A stretch of 40,196 nucleotides of DNA from Phycisphaerales bacterium (GTDB lineage Bacteria > Planctomycetota > Phycisphaerae > WQYP01). The stretch lies in NCBI GenBank assembly GCA_027313145.1, contig DAHVEJ010000013.1, positions 1-40,196 on the forward strand. Direction: 5' to 3'. The stretch's first letter is position 1. Each line of letters begins with the position of its first letter. The position numbers and the translations under genes were made by a program. Positions 1 to 9,007 of this stretch are shown here, one piece after another. The notes under the pieces were generated by a model. It searched no databases. It was not told where the DNA came from and saw only the letters and a program-made list of their open reading frames with translations.

Positions 1-249
1 AATCGGCACGGCACCGTGCGTGGTTGCGGGAACATCGGCCGAGCCGGCTGTCGAGTGCGCGGAAGAGCCTCCCTTGCCGCATCCGGATAACGACACTATT
101 GACATTGCTGCGATACACAAAAATGCGAGCCGCATTGTACAACCGTTCACTTCCTGGATATTTTCATAGCCACCACGGCGTTCAATAACGCACTGGGCCA
201 GGAGCACCGGATGACAATCTGACGGTTGGCCCGGTGTTGCCAATACCCC

Positions 250-519
250 CTATTTATTTGTTGACGTGTCGCCCGGCGTCATGGTCGGCCTGGTTGATTG
301 AGAACGTAGGGGGGCCGGCGATGAAGGTGTCGATGTCCTGTCGCGTATGTCGTTGACCATCTTGTTTTTATCGGCGCGTATTTTTGCCTGGTCGACACTC
401 ATCGTGACATGTGAATGATTGGTGCTGTCCCCCCCGGATACGCGGAACCATCCCCGATAGAAACCCACGACGACCAGAACAATGACCAGCAAAATTAGCA
501 ATGTAGATATAATTCTCAT
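250..519 (-). CDS. small single-TM hypothetical protein
   Basis: 89-aa ORF with hydrophobic N-terminal helix (MRIISTLLILLVIVLVVVGFYRGWF) and polar Ser/Thr-rich tail. Confidence 0.5.
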   Translation of the reverse strand: MRIISTLLILLVIVLVVVGFYRGWFRVSGGDSTNHSHVTMSVDQAKIRADKNKMVNDIRDRTSTPSSPAPLRSQSTRPTMTPGDTSTNK

Positions 520-1225
520 TATATTCCTCTTTATTCAAATAGCCCGCGGGTTAGGGGCCAGCAGGCTACCCCTTAGCTTTACACAGCAATTGCCATGCCC
601 GGAGAATAATTGGCTTTACGGCATTCGCAGGGCATATCACGGCACCGCAGCGTGGTCATCAGACACCCTGTCCGTGTCAGGCTGTCAGATATGGCCTTAA
701 TGTCGCGTCAAACTGGGGAATTCTCGTTCCCTAAAGCACGAAAAATGAACCGCGTTAATTCTTTCTTCCGACTTAGCCGGTGCTTGGCTGGGGTTGTCTG
801 CAAGGCCAATCGACTGCTTACAAGGTGGATTCTCAACGAGTGTGCTTGCGCGGGAGGCGCTGCAATTGCTTAGGTTACACTTGTTTTCGCATGCACGGTT
901 TCTACGATGGGCCTGACGTGGGGGACCACATTAATTATGCAAAAAAGATGATGGAAAGTTAATTCCCACGATCGGGGTCACCGTTACAAACACCCTTTGT
1001 CATTACCTGTGGTACGGCGTTTGCATACTTATCAAGTTGTAATATGAAGTCCGTGAATGTCGGGACCAAAAAATTCGGAGAAAGAAGAATCACTCAACGA
1101 TACTATAAAAACAAGACGCCGAGGCGGAATAAAGTTGTCGGGCTCCGTATGGGCAGGGTGCTGTACAGGACCAGCAACATGAGCAACGTAACGGGAAAAA
1201 CCATGAATTATCAGGAGTACACACT

Positions 1226-1438
1226 ATGAACGGTCAACGCATTGTAGGAATTGTTCTCTTAGTCATTGGCATTGCGCTGCTATTTACTGGCCTGCACGCT
1301 TCGCATTCATTAGCGGATAAAACGCATAATCTGATCTTTGGGCGCTACACGCAAGCCACCGCCTTTTATATCTTCGGCGGTGGCGCCTTGGCCCTTGTGG
1401 GCCTGCTTATGGCCGTAATACCCGGACGCTCGCGTTGA
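1226..1438 (+). CDS. small membrane protein, DUF3185-like
   Basis: 70 aa, two predicted TM segments, N-terminal RIVGIVLLVIGIALLFTGLHAS resembling DUF3185 proteins. Confidence 0.6.
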   Translation: MNGQRIVGIVLLVIGIALLFTGLHASHSLADKTHNLIFGRYTQATAFYIFGGGALALVGLLMAVIPGRSR

Positions 1439-1954
1439 ATGTTTCGGTGTCCTGTCGCCCCAAGAGCGACGGCCGAACCCCAAGGCGGATCGCATTCGTC
1501 CCCGGCGCCTCCGCATCGAGCTACGTATTGACCGGTAGCTGATGCGGAAGCGTCGCGGTAGGATGCGGTTCGTTAGGCCGAATACTGATGAAGCATCATT
1601 CATCGGTCCCGACGGATTAAAGCGCTTTGTATCATCAAAACATATTCCTCATCCCACCCAACGCTGCCGCATTGGGCTACGGGCGATCGTCACGGTGGGG
1701 CGTCGAACATCCCGCGGAAAATAACTGGACCTGATCTCCTCGCGCAAGATTGCAAATCTCCTATACGTCCGGCGTGCACTCGGACAGGCTCCTCGGCACA
1801 ACCGCGTACTTGTTGTGCCGGCATCATCGCCATGGTCATAAACTTGAGTCATCAACTTGGGGTATTACCTTCCGGCGTCACCTTGGGGCCTTGGCAAGGT
1901 TGCCTTCGCGTGCGATAATCCGTTTTGAAAATTGAACCCGCGCAGGAGTTGTCT

Positions 1955-2254
1955 GTGATTATCGCAAAAATTGTCGGTACGGTTGTTGCAACCGTAAAAG
2001 ATGCCGGTTTTGATGGAAAAAAACTGGTCTTGGCGCATGCTCATGTTCTCAAAGACGGACAGCTTGTGCCCGGGCAGACGGTGCTGGTGGCCAATGATGA
2101 TCTCGGTGCCGGCGAAGGGGAATTCGTGGTCCTTACGCAGGGCAGTTCCGCCCGCATGGCCCCGAGTATGAAAAGCACCTCCACGGATGCCGTGGTCATC
2201 GCGTTAATAGATCGTATCGACGCCAATGGTCAGTTGGTATTCAAACGCAGTTGA
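1955..2254 (+). CDS. EutN/CcmL family bacterial microcompartment vertex (BMC-P) protein 1
   Basis: IIAKIVGTVVATVKDAGFDGKKLVLAHAH...AGEGEFVVLTQGSSAR...DAVVIALIDRID matches the EutN/CcmL pattern; GTG start at 1955 preceded by AGGAG. Confidence 0.85.
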   Translation: MIIAKIVGTVVATVKDAGFDGKKLVLAHAHVLKDGQLVPGQTVLVANDDLGAGEGEFVVLTQGSSARMAPSMKSTSTDAVVIALIDRIDANGQLVFKRS

Positions 2255-2295
2255 AATAATGTATCCGCCTGGGGCGGATGCTCATGAGGCTCTAT

Positions 2296-2574
2296 ATGTT
2301 TATTGCCATGGTTAAAGGCACGGTAACCGCTACCAGGAAGCACGCCTCCATGACTGGTGCGCGGCTTTTAATTGTTCAGCCCATCGACCCAACAAGTGGC
2401 CAGCCCAACGGCTTTCCGCAAATTGCGGCTGATGTGCTGGGGGCGGCCAAAGGTATGCGGGTGCTGGTGGTAAGTGATGGCCGGGGTGTGCAGGACATGC
2501 TCAAAACCGACACCCGTTGCCCCATGCGGCTGGGTATTATGGCGTTAATTGATTCGCCCGCGGGCGGCAGGTAA
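2296..2574 (+). CDS. EutN/CcmL family BMC-P protein 2
   Basis: MFIAMVKGTVTATRKHASMTGARLLIVQPID...DVLGAAKGMRVLVVSDGRG...LGIMALIDS; EutN/CcmL pattern. Confidence 0.82.
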   Translation: MFIAMVKGTVTATRKHASMTGARLLIVQPIDPTSGQPNGFPQIAADVLGAAKGMRVLVVSDGRGVQDMLKTDTRCPMRLGIMALIDSPAGGR

Positions 2575-2612
2575 CGCAAGCTTTGGCAACCGGCGATAAA
2601 TGGGAATAACGT

Positions 2613-2879
2613 ATGTATTTAGGCAAAATCATTGGTCGAATTGAAGCCCGCGTTCGGCTTCCAGGTTTGGAAACGCAGCGGCTGGTATTACTTCAGCCGT
2701 TAGATTTTAATCAGCAGCCGATCCGCTGGACTATTCTGGCCGTGGATGTCACGGGCGCGTCGGAGGGGTCGCTGGTGGTATATGAAGAGGGACGCGAGGC
2801 GGCCAATCCCTTTGATCCCCCGCTGGCGGTGGATGCGTGCATCGTGGCGATTGTCGATGATTATCAATACCAAGCTTGA
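2613..2879 (+). CDS. EutN/CcmL family BMC-P protein 3
   Basis: MYLGKIIGRIEARVRLPGLETQRLVLLQPLD...AVDVTGASEGSLVVYEEGREA...DACIVAIVDDY; EutN/CcmL pattern. Confidence 0.85.
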   Translation: MYLGKIIGRIEARVRLPGLETQRLVLLQPLDFNQQPIRWTILAVDVTGASEGSLVVYEEGREAANPFDPPLAVDACIVAIVDDYQYQA

Positions 2880-2894
2880 GCCATCGGAGTCGTC

Positions 2895-3869
2895 ATGGGG
2901 TCCCTCTTAGCCGTTTTTCAAATTATGCGCGTTGCTCTGGCGTTCACGGCGGTTGCGGACGTCTGGACGCTGATGTTTCTTAGAATTCCCGGCCAAAGTG
3001 CCATCAAGGACCCGGTGGCTGAATTTGTCCTGGCGGCGTTGGCCTCGTTTTTCCTTTACACCTTCGGCATGGCTCTTAATGACCTGCTGGACTCGCGCCG
3101 CGATCGTCTTTTTGCCCCGTGGCGGCCCATTCCCAGCGGACGCCTTAGTGTGCCGGCGGTCATTGTGTTAAGTCTGGTGCTGATGCTCTTGGGTTTATTT
3201 TCCGCGACGTTGCTATCCTGGGTTGAACCCCTGCACTTTCCCGTCGCTTTGATGCTGGCAATGACCGTCTGCCTGATGATTGTTTTTTATAACGCCACAG
3301 GGAAATATCTGGGCTACATCGGCTTTATTGCGCTAGGCCTGATTCGCGGCGTAAACTGTCTGATTGGCCGGCCCAATGCGGGATTTTTAATTTTATCGTT
3401 GTTTCTCTTTACGCACATCGCTGTGGGTACCGCTATTTCCTACCGTCTGGAATCCAAACGTCCGCGGCTGCGAATTACCGGCGTCTGGAAACTCTTAGGC
3501 TCGGTTGCCTTGATCGATGCCGTGGCGGTTGTAATCATGCTGCTGCGCGGCAGTATTACACGCGGTGTGCTTATCGATGCCCTCGGACCGGCCGTGGTGG
3601 CTGTGATTTACTTCAGTTGGGTCGTGCGGCAAGTATTTAATCATCATGAAGCACCCAGAAAACGCGGTGAGCGCATCATGCTGGTGGGGCTGTTTACCCT
3701 CTTTGCCTACGACGCATCTCTATTGGCCGCCAACGGGGCCTTTCGTGGAATGGCAGTGATATTATTTCTGGCGGTTTTATCTTTCATCGCGTTCTGGATC
3801 ATGCGATTGGCTGGTAAAGGCCTTACCGTAGGCCGCCCACACTACCGTATTCGCGCCGGGCGCTCATGA
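2895..3869 (+). CDS. UbiA-family prenyltransferase-like membrane protein
   Basis: Multi-TM protein with NDLLDSRRDRLFAPWRPIPSGRLS, resembling the UbiA NxxxDxxxD region. Confidence 0.75.
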   Translation: MGSLLAVFQIMRVALAFTAVADVWTLMFLRIPGQSAIKDPVAEFVLAALASFFLYTFGMALNDLLDSRRDRLFAPWRPIPSGRLSVPAVIVLSLVLMLLGLFSATLLSWVEPLHFPVALMLAMTVCLMIVFYNATGKYLGYIGFIALGLIRGVNCLIGRPNAGFLILSLFLFTHIAVGTAISYRLESKRPRLRITGVWKLLGSVALIDAVAVVIMLLRGSITRGVLIDALGPAVVAVIYFSWVVRQVFNHHEAPRKRGERIMLVGLFTLFAYDASLLAANGAFRGMAVILFLAVLSFIAFWIMRLAGKGLTVGRPHYRIRAGRS

Positions 3870-4014
3870 ATTCCACTCTTTGCCTTTGTGAATGGTCGCC
3901 AATCGCTTGGCCCGTGGCGCACACCGGGCGGCATCGTGGCCGTTGGACTGGCATGGGTCGGGTTCATAATCCGGAGCGTTACGCCCGGCCATAAGCCCCG
4001 GTACCGCCGCTTTA

Positions 4015-5859
4015 TCAGTGGAGCAATCCGTAGCAGTTCAACGCTTGGGTAGTGCTGACATAAACCCGGCCATCGGCCACGGTGGGCGTGGAATTCATGT
4101 CAATTTCGCGGCCCACAATCTTATTGGACAGACCGTCGCGTCCCGTGCCTTTGCTGCTGTCAAAAAGCTTGTCGCGAAGATCATTGGCCCGATACGCCAC
4201 AAGCCGATTGTTGTTTCGGTTCAGCAACCAAACAATCCCGTCGCGTCTGCCATTGGCGGATATCTCCGCCGCGGAGCCGGGATAGGGGAATCTATCGCGT
4301 GATTCGGTAACGGGTTGAGGCCTGATATGGGCATGAGCAATAAGAAAAGCCTTGGCGAAATCGGCAACTTCCGCGTAATAAATCCAACCGCTGTGGTGAT
4401 GAGGCCCCGCGAAAAAGGCCCCGGTGCTGAATCCGCTGCCCGTCGCGTGTCGTAATTCCTGAACCACCGCGTTACGCCCGGAATGCCCGTTCCCTTTTTT
4501 TCCTCCGTGATAGCCGCCCATGTCGTCTCGATCCAGCAGATAAATAATGCCCTGCTTATCGTTAATGACCAGCAGATGGCGATGCCGCCTGTCCCCGACA
4601 GATGTCGGCAGCAGCACGGGACTTGACGATCCGAGATCAAGATCGGCGCGCAGGAGAAGATTTTCATCCTTCGGCACAAAATAATCGGCCACGTGCAGCC
4701 CAAAACCGTTGGGGTTATCCCGATGTTGCCGCGTATCAGAATCCGGAATCAGCTTCAGGGCCGCATCCCCAAAGTCGCCCAAAGCGGGTATCCGCAGATG
4801 CGACGAATCAACTTTAAGCCGCTGGCGATAGGGGGCGGCAATAAGATGCGTTTCAAAGGTGCCGTTACCGGTTTCAACAAACAGATTGCCTGCGTGATCA
4901 ACGGCAATGGGGCCACCCCAAATCCCAGCGGCCCAGCCGTTGGGGGTCGTGCTGAAGACCGCTTTAACCGGTAAATTGTCGTCCTGGTTTTTAACCGTGC
5001 CATAACCGAGAATCCAACCGTTATAGGGTCCAATATCACCTGGATCTGCACAGGCCATGTATAAAACATGGTTTACCGGGTCAATGGTTAGGTAGCGGAA
5101 TGTGATCTCAAAACCATAAAAATGATCCAACTGTCCATTGGCCTTGCGGACCGTTGGACCGGCGATGTATTGGCCGCGCGGCCCGCTTTCGGAAATTTTT
5201 ATCTGGTGGGCATAAAATTTACCGTTGCTAAGCCGCAGGGAGGAAAGAACGTGAATCCAATGAAGTTGCCCGTGGGTTCCCGGACCTTTTTCTGTCTCCT
5301 CACATTCCACATAAATCACGCCAGTTGCCAGATCAATGGCCGGTGTGTCTTCGAGCGGTTCGTTTTTCGCGGCCCAGTTGGGGTTTTTCTCCTGGGCATT
5401 GACTGTATCCGAAGCGTTGTCAAAGCGTTTAAGCAGACTGCGTTTCCATAGCACCTGTCCGGTATCGGAATTGATGGCATACACGGCATCACGGGAAGTA
5501 GTGGCAATGATGATATTCTGCACACCCGGATGCGGACCGGTCGTGATATTTACATGCGAGACAAACAGCGGTTGGCCATAATCCACACCGTTAAGCCGGG
5601 TGACAAACAGCTTTCCGAATAGACCCACGCGAACATTATGCGGGGTCAACACATGCTCCTGCAGGTTTTCGCCGGTGTTGGCCATATCATTGTGGTTGGT
5701 AAGGATATTCACCACTGCCGGCGCTCGCGGGGCACCCAAAAGAATGATCCCCAGGGAAACACCGGTCAGGATCATATTGAATAAAGTTCTCCTGCGCTGC
5801 TGAGCTCCCCGAATACATGCCGTCGGCAATTTGCGCGGACTGGAAAAAGTATCATTCAT
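4015..5859 (-). CDS. PQQ-like beta-propeller repeat protein (BamB/PQQ dehydrogenase-like fold), exported
   Basis: Repeats such as DAVYAINSDTGQVLWKRSLL and GIIYLLDRDDMGGYHG; N-terminal hydrophobic segment. Confidence 0.75.
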   Translation of the reverse strand: MNDTFSSPRKLPTACIRGAQQRRRTLFNMILTGVSLGIILLGAPRAPAVVNILTNHNDMANTGENLQEHVLTPHNVRVGLFGKLFVTRLNGVDYGQPLFVSHVNITTGPHPGVQNIIIATTSRDAVYAINSDTGQVLWKRSLLKRFDNASDTVNAQEKNPNWAAKNEPLEDTPAIDLATGVIYVECEETEKGPGTHGQLHWIHVLSSLRLSNGKFYAHQIKISESGPRGQYIAGPTVRKANGQLDHFYGFEITFRYLTIDPVNHVLYMACADPGDIGPYNGWILGYGTVKNQDDNLPVKAVFSTTPNGWAAGIWGGPIAVDHAGNLFVETGNGTFETHLIAAPYRQRLKVDSSHLRIPALGDFGDAALKLIPDSDTRQHRDNPNGFGLHVADYFVPKDENLLLRADLDLGSSSPVLLPTSVGDRRHRHLLVINDKQGIIYLLDRDDMGGYHGGKKGNGHSGRNAVVQELRHATGSGFSTGAFFAGPHHHSGWIYYAEVADFAKAFLIAHAHIRPQPVTESRDRFPYPGSAAEISANGRRDGIVWLLNRNNNRLVAYRANDLRDKLFDSSKGTGRDGLSNKIVGREIDMNSTPTVADGRVYVSTTQALNCYGLLH

Positions 5860-5993
5860 AGATCAGGACCACCTTTCAAAGGGAACTATAGCGCCTCCGG
5901 GGGCATAGACAAGACCGCTCCGGAGTACAACTGAATCCGCAACTTACTATCATATACGATCAGCGCCTGCAAAAGTTGGCCGTCTTGGGAGAG

Positions 5994-6199
5994 CATCGCG
6001 TCATAGCGCATCGTGGTGCGAACCCGATGGTTGGTTGGCGGAAAAGGTTACGGGGAACAGGTTACCGGGAGCGGGCAGGTTTACCCTGCCGGGCGGAATA
6101 ATAGAGCGGCGACGCTTCTAACCCCTAAGTCCCCGGTAACCTGTAAGCCCCGTCCGCCCCAGCCGCACTGGATCAACCACTGAATTATCGTCCGGTGCT
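5994..6199. repeat. foldback/MITE-like repeat, copy B (inverted relative to 8791-9003)
   Basis: Reverse complement aligns along its length with 8791-9003, including tagaagcgtcgc, cggcagggtaaacctgcccgctcc and ctatgacgcgatg. Confidence 0.75.
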
Positions 6200-6336
6200 C
6201 TGCAAGATTAAGACAGCTTTTCGTCCGTAGCTCAATGCGGCGGCGTTAAGTTCGCGGCGGAATATAAATTGCTGGATCGCCGTATTCCGCCCGTCGCAAT
6301 CAGCTCACCCCGAGATAATTTCTCCCGCGCGGCCGA

Positions 6337-6735
6337 TCAGTTAAATAGACCGCGGTGTTTATAAATTTTCGAGCATGTCAGGCTGTATTGCTCCACCACG
6401 CCGTGGCGATTAAATAAAATCACCAGCGATTTTCGGGTGCCGCGGGCGTTGGTTTCCACCGCGTTGATAAACGGGAGAAAATCAGTGGTTGTCAAATGTA
6501 GCTTGGTATAGTCATATTCCCATTGCTGACTGCCGTTGCTGCGATATGAAACCTTCAACGGATCACCAAGATCAGCCTTGACCTGGTTGCTGGTGGTTTT
6601 TCCGCGGATAATTTGCCGCGATACCTGTAATCGGGTGAGGTGGTCAATTTGCTGATTGCCTTGACTGGAGCAACCAACCAGACCCGCGGAAAGCATGGCC
6701 GTTATTGCAAGAATGGTAAAACGCGTAGCTTTCAT
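6337..6735 (-). CDS. BamE/SmpA-OmlA-like lipoprotein
   Basis: Signal peptide with lipobox LVGCSS; IIRGKTTSNQVKADLGDPLKVSYRSNGSQQWEYDY. Confidence 0.7.
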   Translation of the reverse strand: MKATRFTILAITAMLSAGLVGCSSQGNQQIDHLTRLQVSRQIIRGKTTSNQVKADLGDPLKVSYRSNGSQQWEYDYTKLHLTTTDFLPFINAVETNARGTRKSLVILFNRHGVVEQYSLTCSKIYKHRGLFN

Positions 6736-7437
6736 CGTGTAAACTCCTGTTTATTGCACCGTTGCCGATCCGCTCCGGCGGAACGGAATGTGGATCGCGT
6801 GTATTGTCGGATCTCACATGCAAAAGTCAATAAAAAAGCAATAAAAAAAGCCGCTATGGGTCTGTGACCGATTCTGCCAGATCTCTGGAGGCCAAATCCT
6901 TAACTTTTAGCGCGGTTACTAATTATCCCTCTCACTGCAACCCTATAGCCTTCCCAATGAACAGTTCAGACCTGCTGAACAATGTTCTTTGAAAAGCGAA
7001 TAATATGCCTGCGTCAATGGTTCTGTTTCAGCCATGAGGATCGCTATGTACCCGGTAAAAAATCGAAGCCCGCGCCCATTCCGTGCATTTCTGAAATTAC
7101 TGATCAATGCTGACCAATACTGCGCAATACTGTAAAAGTCTTCTAACTTCTAACTCCTCAATGCTGAGTGCTGGCCCCCCCTGGGGGCCAAAAACATCTT
7201 GGGCATCTGGGGCAACTTGAACCAAAACCGCTAATATCAACGCTTTGCTCTACTTGCGCATCTTGGGCAAGTTGACCCGCTAACTTGGACATCTAGGGCA
7301 AGTTGATATTCGCAACTGGCCTGTAACCTGTAACCTGTAACCTGTAACCTCGGAGGCCGCCGCCGTTGCGCTGCAGAAACTGTCACAGGCCCAGCCGCTA
7401 TTCACGTTTGTAAACTCCTGAAATTGGATAGCCGGTC

Positions 7438-7466
7438 TTGACAGGCAATCGGTATTAGTATATTAT
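7438..7466 (+). promoter_or_regulatory. predicted sigma70 promoter for the MarR gene
   Basis: TTGACA (7438-7443), 17-bp spacer, TATTAT (7461-7466). Confidence 0.65.
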
Positions 7467-7475
7467 TAAACTAAT
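7454..7475. promoter_or_regulatory. putative MarR operator
   Basis: Inverted repeat ATTAGT-N10-ACTAAT overlapping the -10 box and start codon. Confidence 0.45.
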
Positions 7476-7962
7476 GAGTAGAGCATCTAATAGTTCCGGT
7501 GTGTCACAGAAACTCAGCGTGCTGGTGCCTGACGCGCAGTTGCCGCGGGAAAATTGGCTGGCCATTGCCCGGGTCCATTCTCTGATGACCAAGCAGTTGG
7601 ACCGCAGCTTGCGCGATATTGATCTGACCATTTCTCAGTTTGAAGTGCTGATGATTTTAAACAGCAAAGCGGGTTTATCGCAGCAGGAGTTGGCGCAATG
7701 TCTGCTGGTAACCAAAGGAAATGTCTGCACGGTACTGGGGCGGATGGAAAAAAACCAATGGATTGTCCGACAGCAGGATCCGCATGATGGCCGGGCACAT
7801 TGTCTGCATCTAACGGAAAATGGCCGGGAGATGGTTAAAAAAGCTGCCCCCTTGGCCGCCAGGCAGGTGCGTCTGATGATGGACAGCTTGTCGCTGGCGC
7901 AACAACGGTCGCTGCAGGATTTGTTGGATCGTCTGGAGGGGGCCCTGGGCCACTGGATATGA
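7474..7962 (+). CDS. MarR-family transcriptional regulator
   Basis: wHTH pattern SQFEVLMILNSKAGLSQQELAQCLLVTKGNVCTVLGRMEKNQWIVRQQDPHDGRAHCLHLTENG. Confidence 0.88.
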   Translation: MSRASNSSGVSQKLSVLVPDAQLPRENWLAIARVHSLMTKQLDRSLRDIDLTISQFEVLMILNSKAGLSQQELAQCLLVTKGNVCTVLGRMEKNQWIVRQQDPHDGRAHCLHLTENGREMVKKAAPLAARQVRLMMDSLSLAQQRSLQDLLDRLEGALGHWI

Positions 7963-7971
7963 ACCTGGGAT

Positions 7972-8000
7972 TTGACTCACCACAGGGTAAAGTCTAGTAT
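7972..8000 (+). promoter_or_regulatory. predicted sigma70 promoter for wrbA
   Basis: TTGACT (7972-7977), 17-bp spacer, TAGTAT (7995-8000). Confidence 0.55.
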
Positions 8001-8043
8001 TAAACCAGTTGATGTAGATGCGTTCTTTTTTAAGGAGTTTGTT

Positions 8044-8664
8044 ATGTCGGTTAAAGTTCACGTCGTGTTTTACAGCATGTATGGTCACATCTGGCAAATG
8101 GCCGAAGCCGTCGCCGCCGGTGCTCGGGAAGTCAGCGGCGCGGAGGTAAAGGTTTTTCGTGTGCCGGAAACCATTCCCGCAGATGTTCTTGAAAAGCATG
8201 GTGCTACCGGAGCGCAAAAGGCGTTTGCCCATATTCCGGTCATCACGCCGGCCGAGCTTACGCAAGCCGATGCCATCATTTTTGGCACCCCGACGCGCTT
8301 TGGTAATATGGCGGGACAAATGCGGACTTTCCTGGATCAGACGGGCCAAATTTGGGCCACGGGTGGTTTGATCGGTAAAGTCGGCAGTGTTTTCGCCAGC
8401 AGCGCCTCGCAACATGGCGGGCAGGAAACCACTATCACGAGTTTCCACACCACCTTGTTGCATCATGGAATGGTCATTGTCGGCGTACCCTATTCTGAGC
8501 AAAGACTCGTTGCCATGGATCAAATCACCGGCGGAACACCGTACGGAGCCACCACCTTGGCCGGCGCAAAGGGTGATCGCACCCCCAGTGAAAATGAACT
8601 GGCGATCGCCCGATTCCAAGGGAAACATGTGGCACAGATTGCAGCTAAATTGGCGGCGAAGTAA
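8044..8664 (+). CDS. wrbA: NAD(P)H:quinone oxidoreductase, WrbA/flavodoxin-like
   Basis: [23 protein letters not shown]...[56 protein letters not shown] upstream of the ATG. Confidence 0.9.
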   Translation: MSVKVHVVFYSMYGHIWQMAEAVAAGAREVSGAEVKVFRVPETIPADVLEKHGATGAQKAFAHIPVITPAELTQADAIIFGTPTRFGNMAGQMRTFLDQTGQIWATGGLIGKVGSVFASSASQHGGQETTITSFHTTLLHHGMVIVGVPYSEQRLVAMDQITGGTPYGATTLAGAKGDRTPSENELAIARFQGKHVAQIAAKLAAK

Positions 8665-8790
8665 ACATGCACAATACCGAACGGGTGGCGGGGTAATCAA
8701 CGCCATGGATGGCGACGTGCTTATTGTTGTCCCTCTGTCGCGCGGCAGTACCATCGTGTCACGTGCGCGATCCTCGGCACGACCCCGTAA

Positions 8791-9003
8791 AGCATCGGAT
8801 GATAATCCGGTGGTTGATTCAGTGCCGCTGGGGCGGACGGGGTTACAGGTTACAGGGGACTTAGGTGTTAGAAGCGTCGCGGCTCTCCTATTCTGCCCGG
8901 CAGGGTAAACCTGCCCGCTCCCTGTAACCTGTCCCCCGTAACCCGTAACCTCGTCCGCAGGCCAACCACCGGGTTATCAGCACGGTGCTCTATGACGCGA
9001 TGG
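8791..9003. repeat. foldback/MITE-like repeat, copy A
   Basis: Terminal inverted repeats agcatcggatgataatccggtggttg / caaccaccgggttatcagcacggtgct, inner palindrome ggcagggtaaacctgcc; inverted copy at 5994-6199. Confidence 0.75.
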
Positions 9004-9007
9004 AAAA

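Noticed and set aside
482-1229. Several small plus-strand ORFs (482..700, 610..873, 780..962, 1044..1229)
   Set aside because: Overlap one another in different frames, no domain or convincing RBS; treated as non-coding.
1440-1935. Small ORFs between the DUF3185-like and EutN genes
   Set aside because: Overlapping on both strands without recognisable families; no evidence for translation.
1955-3869. Full bacterial microcompartment operon
   Set aside because: No BMC-H/BMC-T shell gene or recognisable cargo enzyme next to the three vertex genes.
7321-7348. CTGTAAC x4 considered as a CRISPR or telomere-like array
   Set aside because: Unit is only 7 bp with no spacers; reported as a microrepeat only. 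No CRISPR array seen anywhere in the window.
7810-8754. 314-aa minus-strand ORF antisense to the MarR and wrbA genes
   Set aside because: Both sense frames encode clearly recognisable proteins; the antisense translation has no recognisable domain and looks like a shadow ORF of GC-biased coding DNA.
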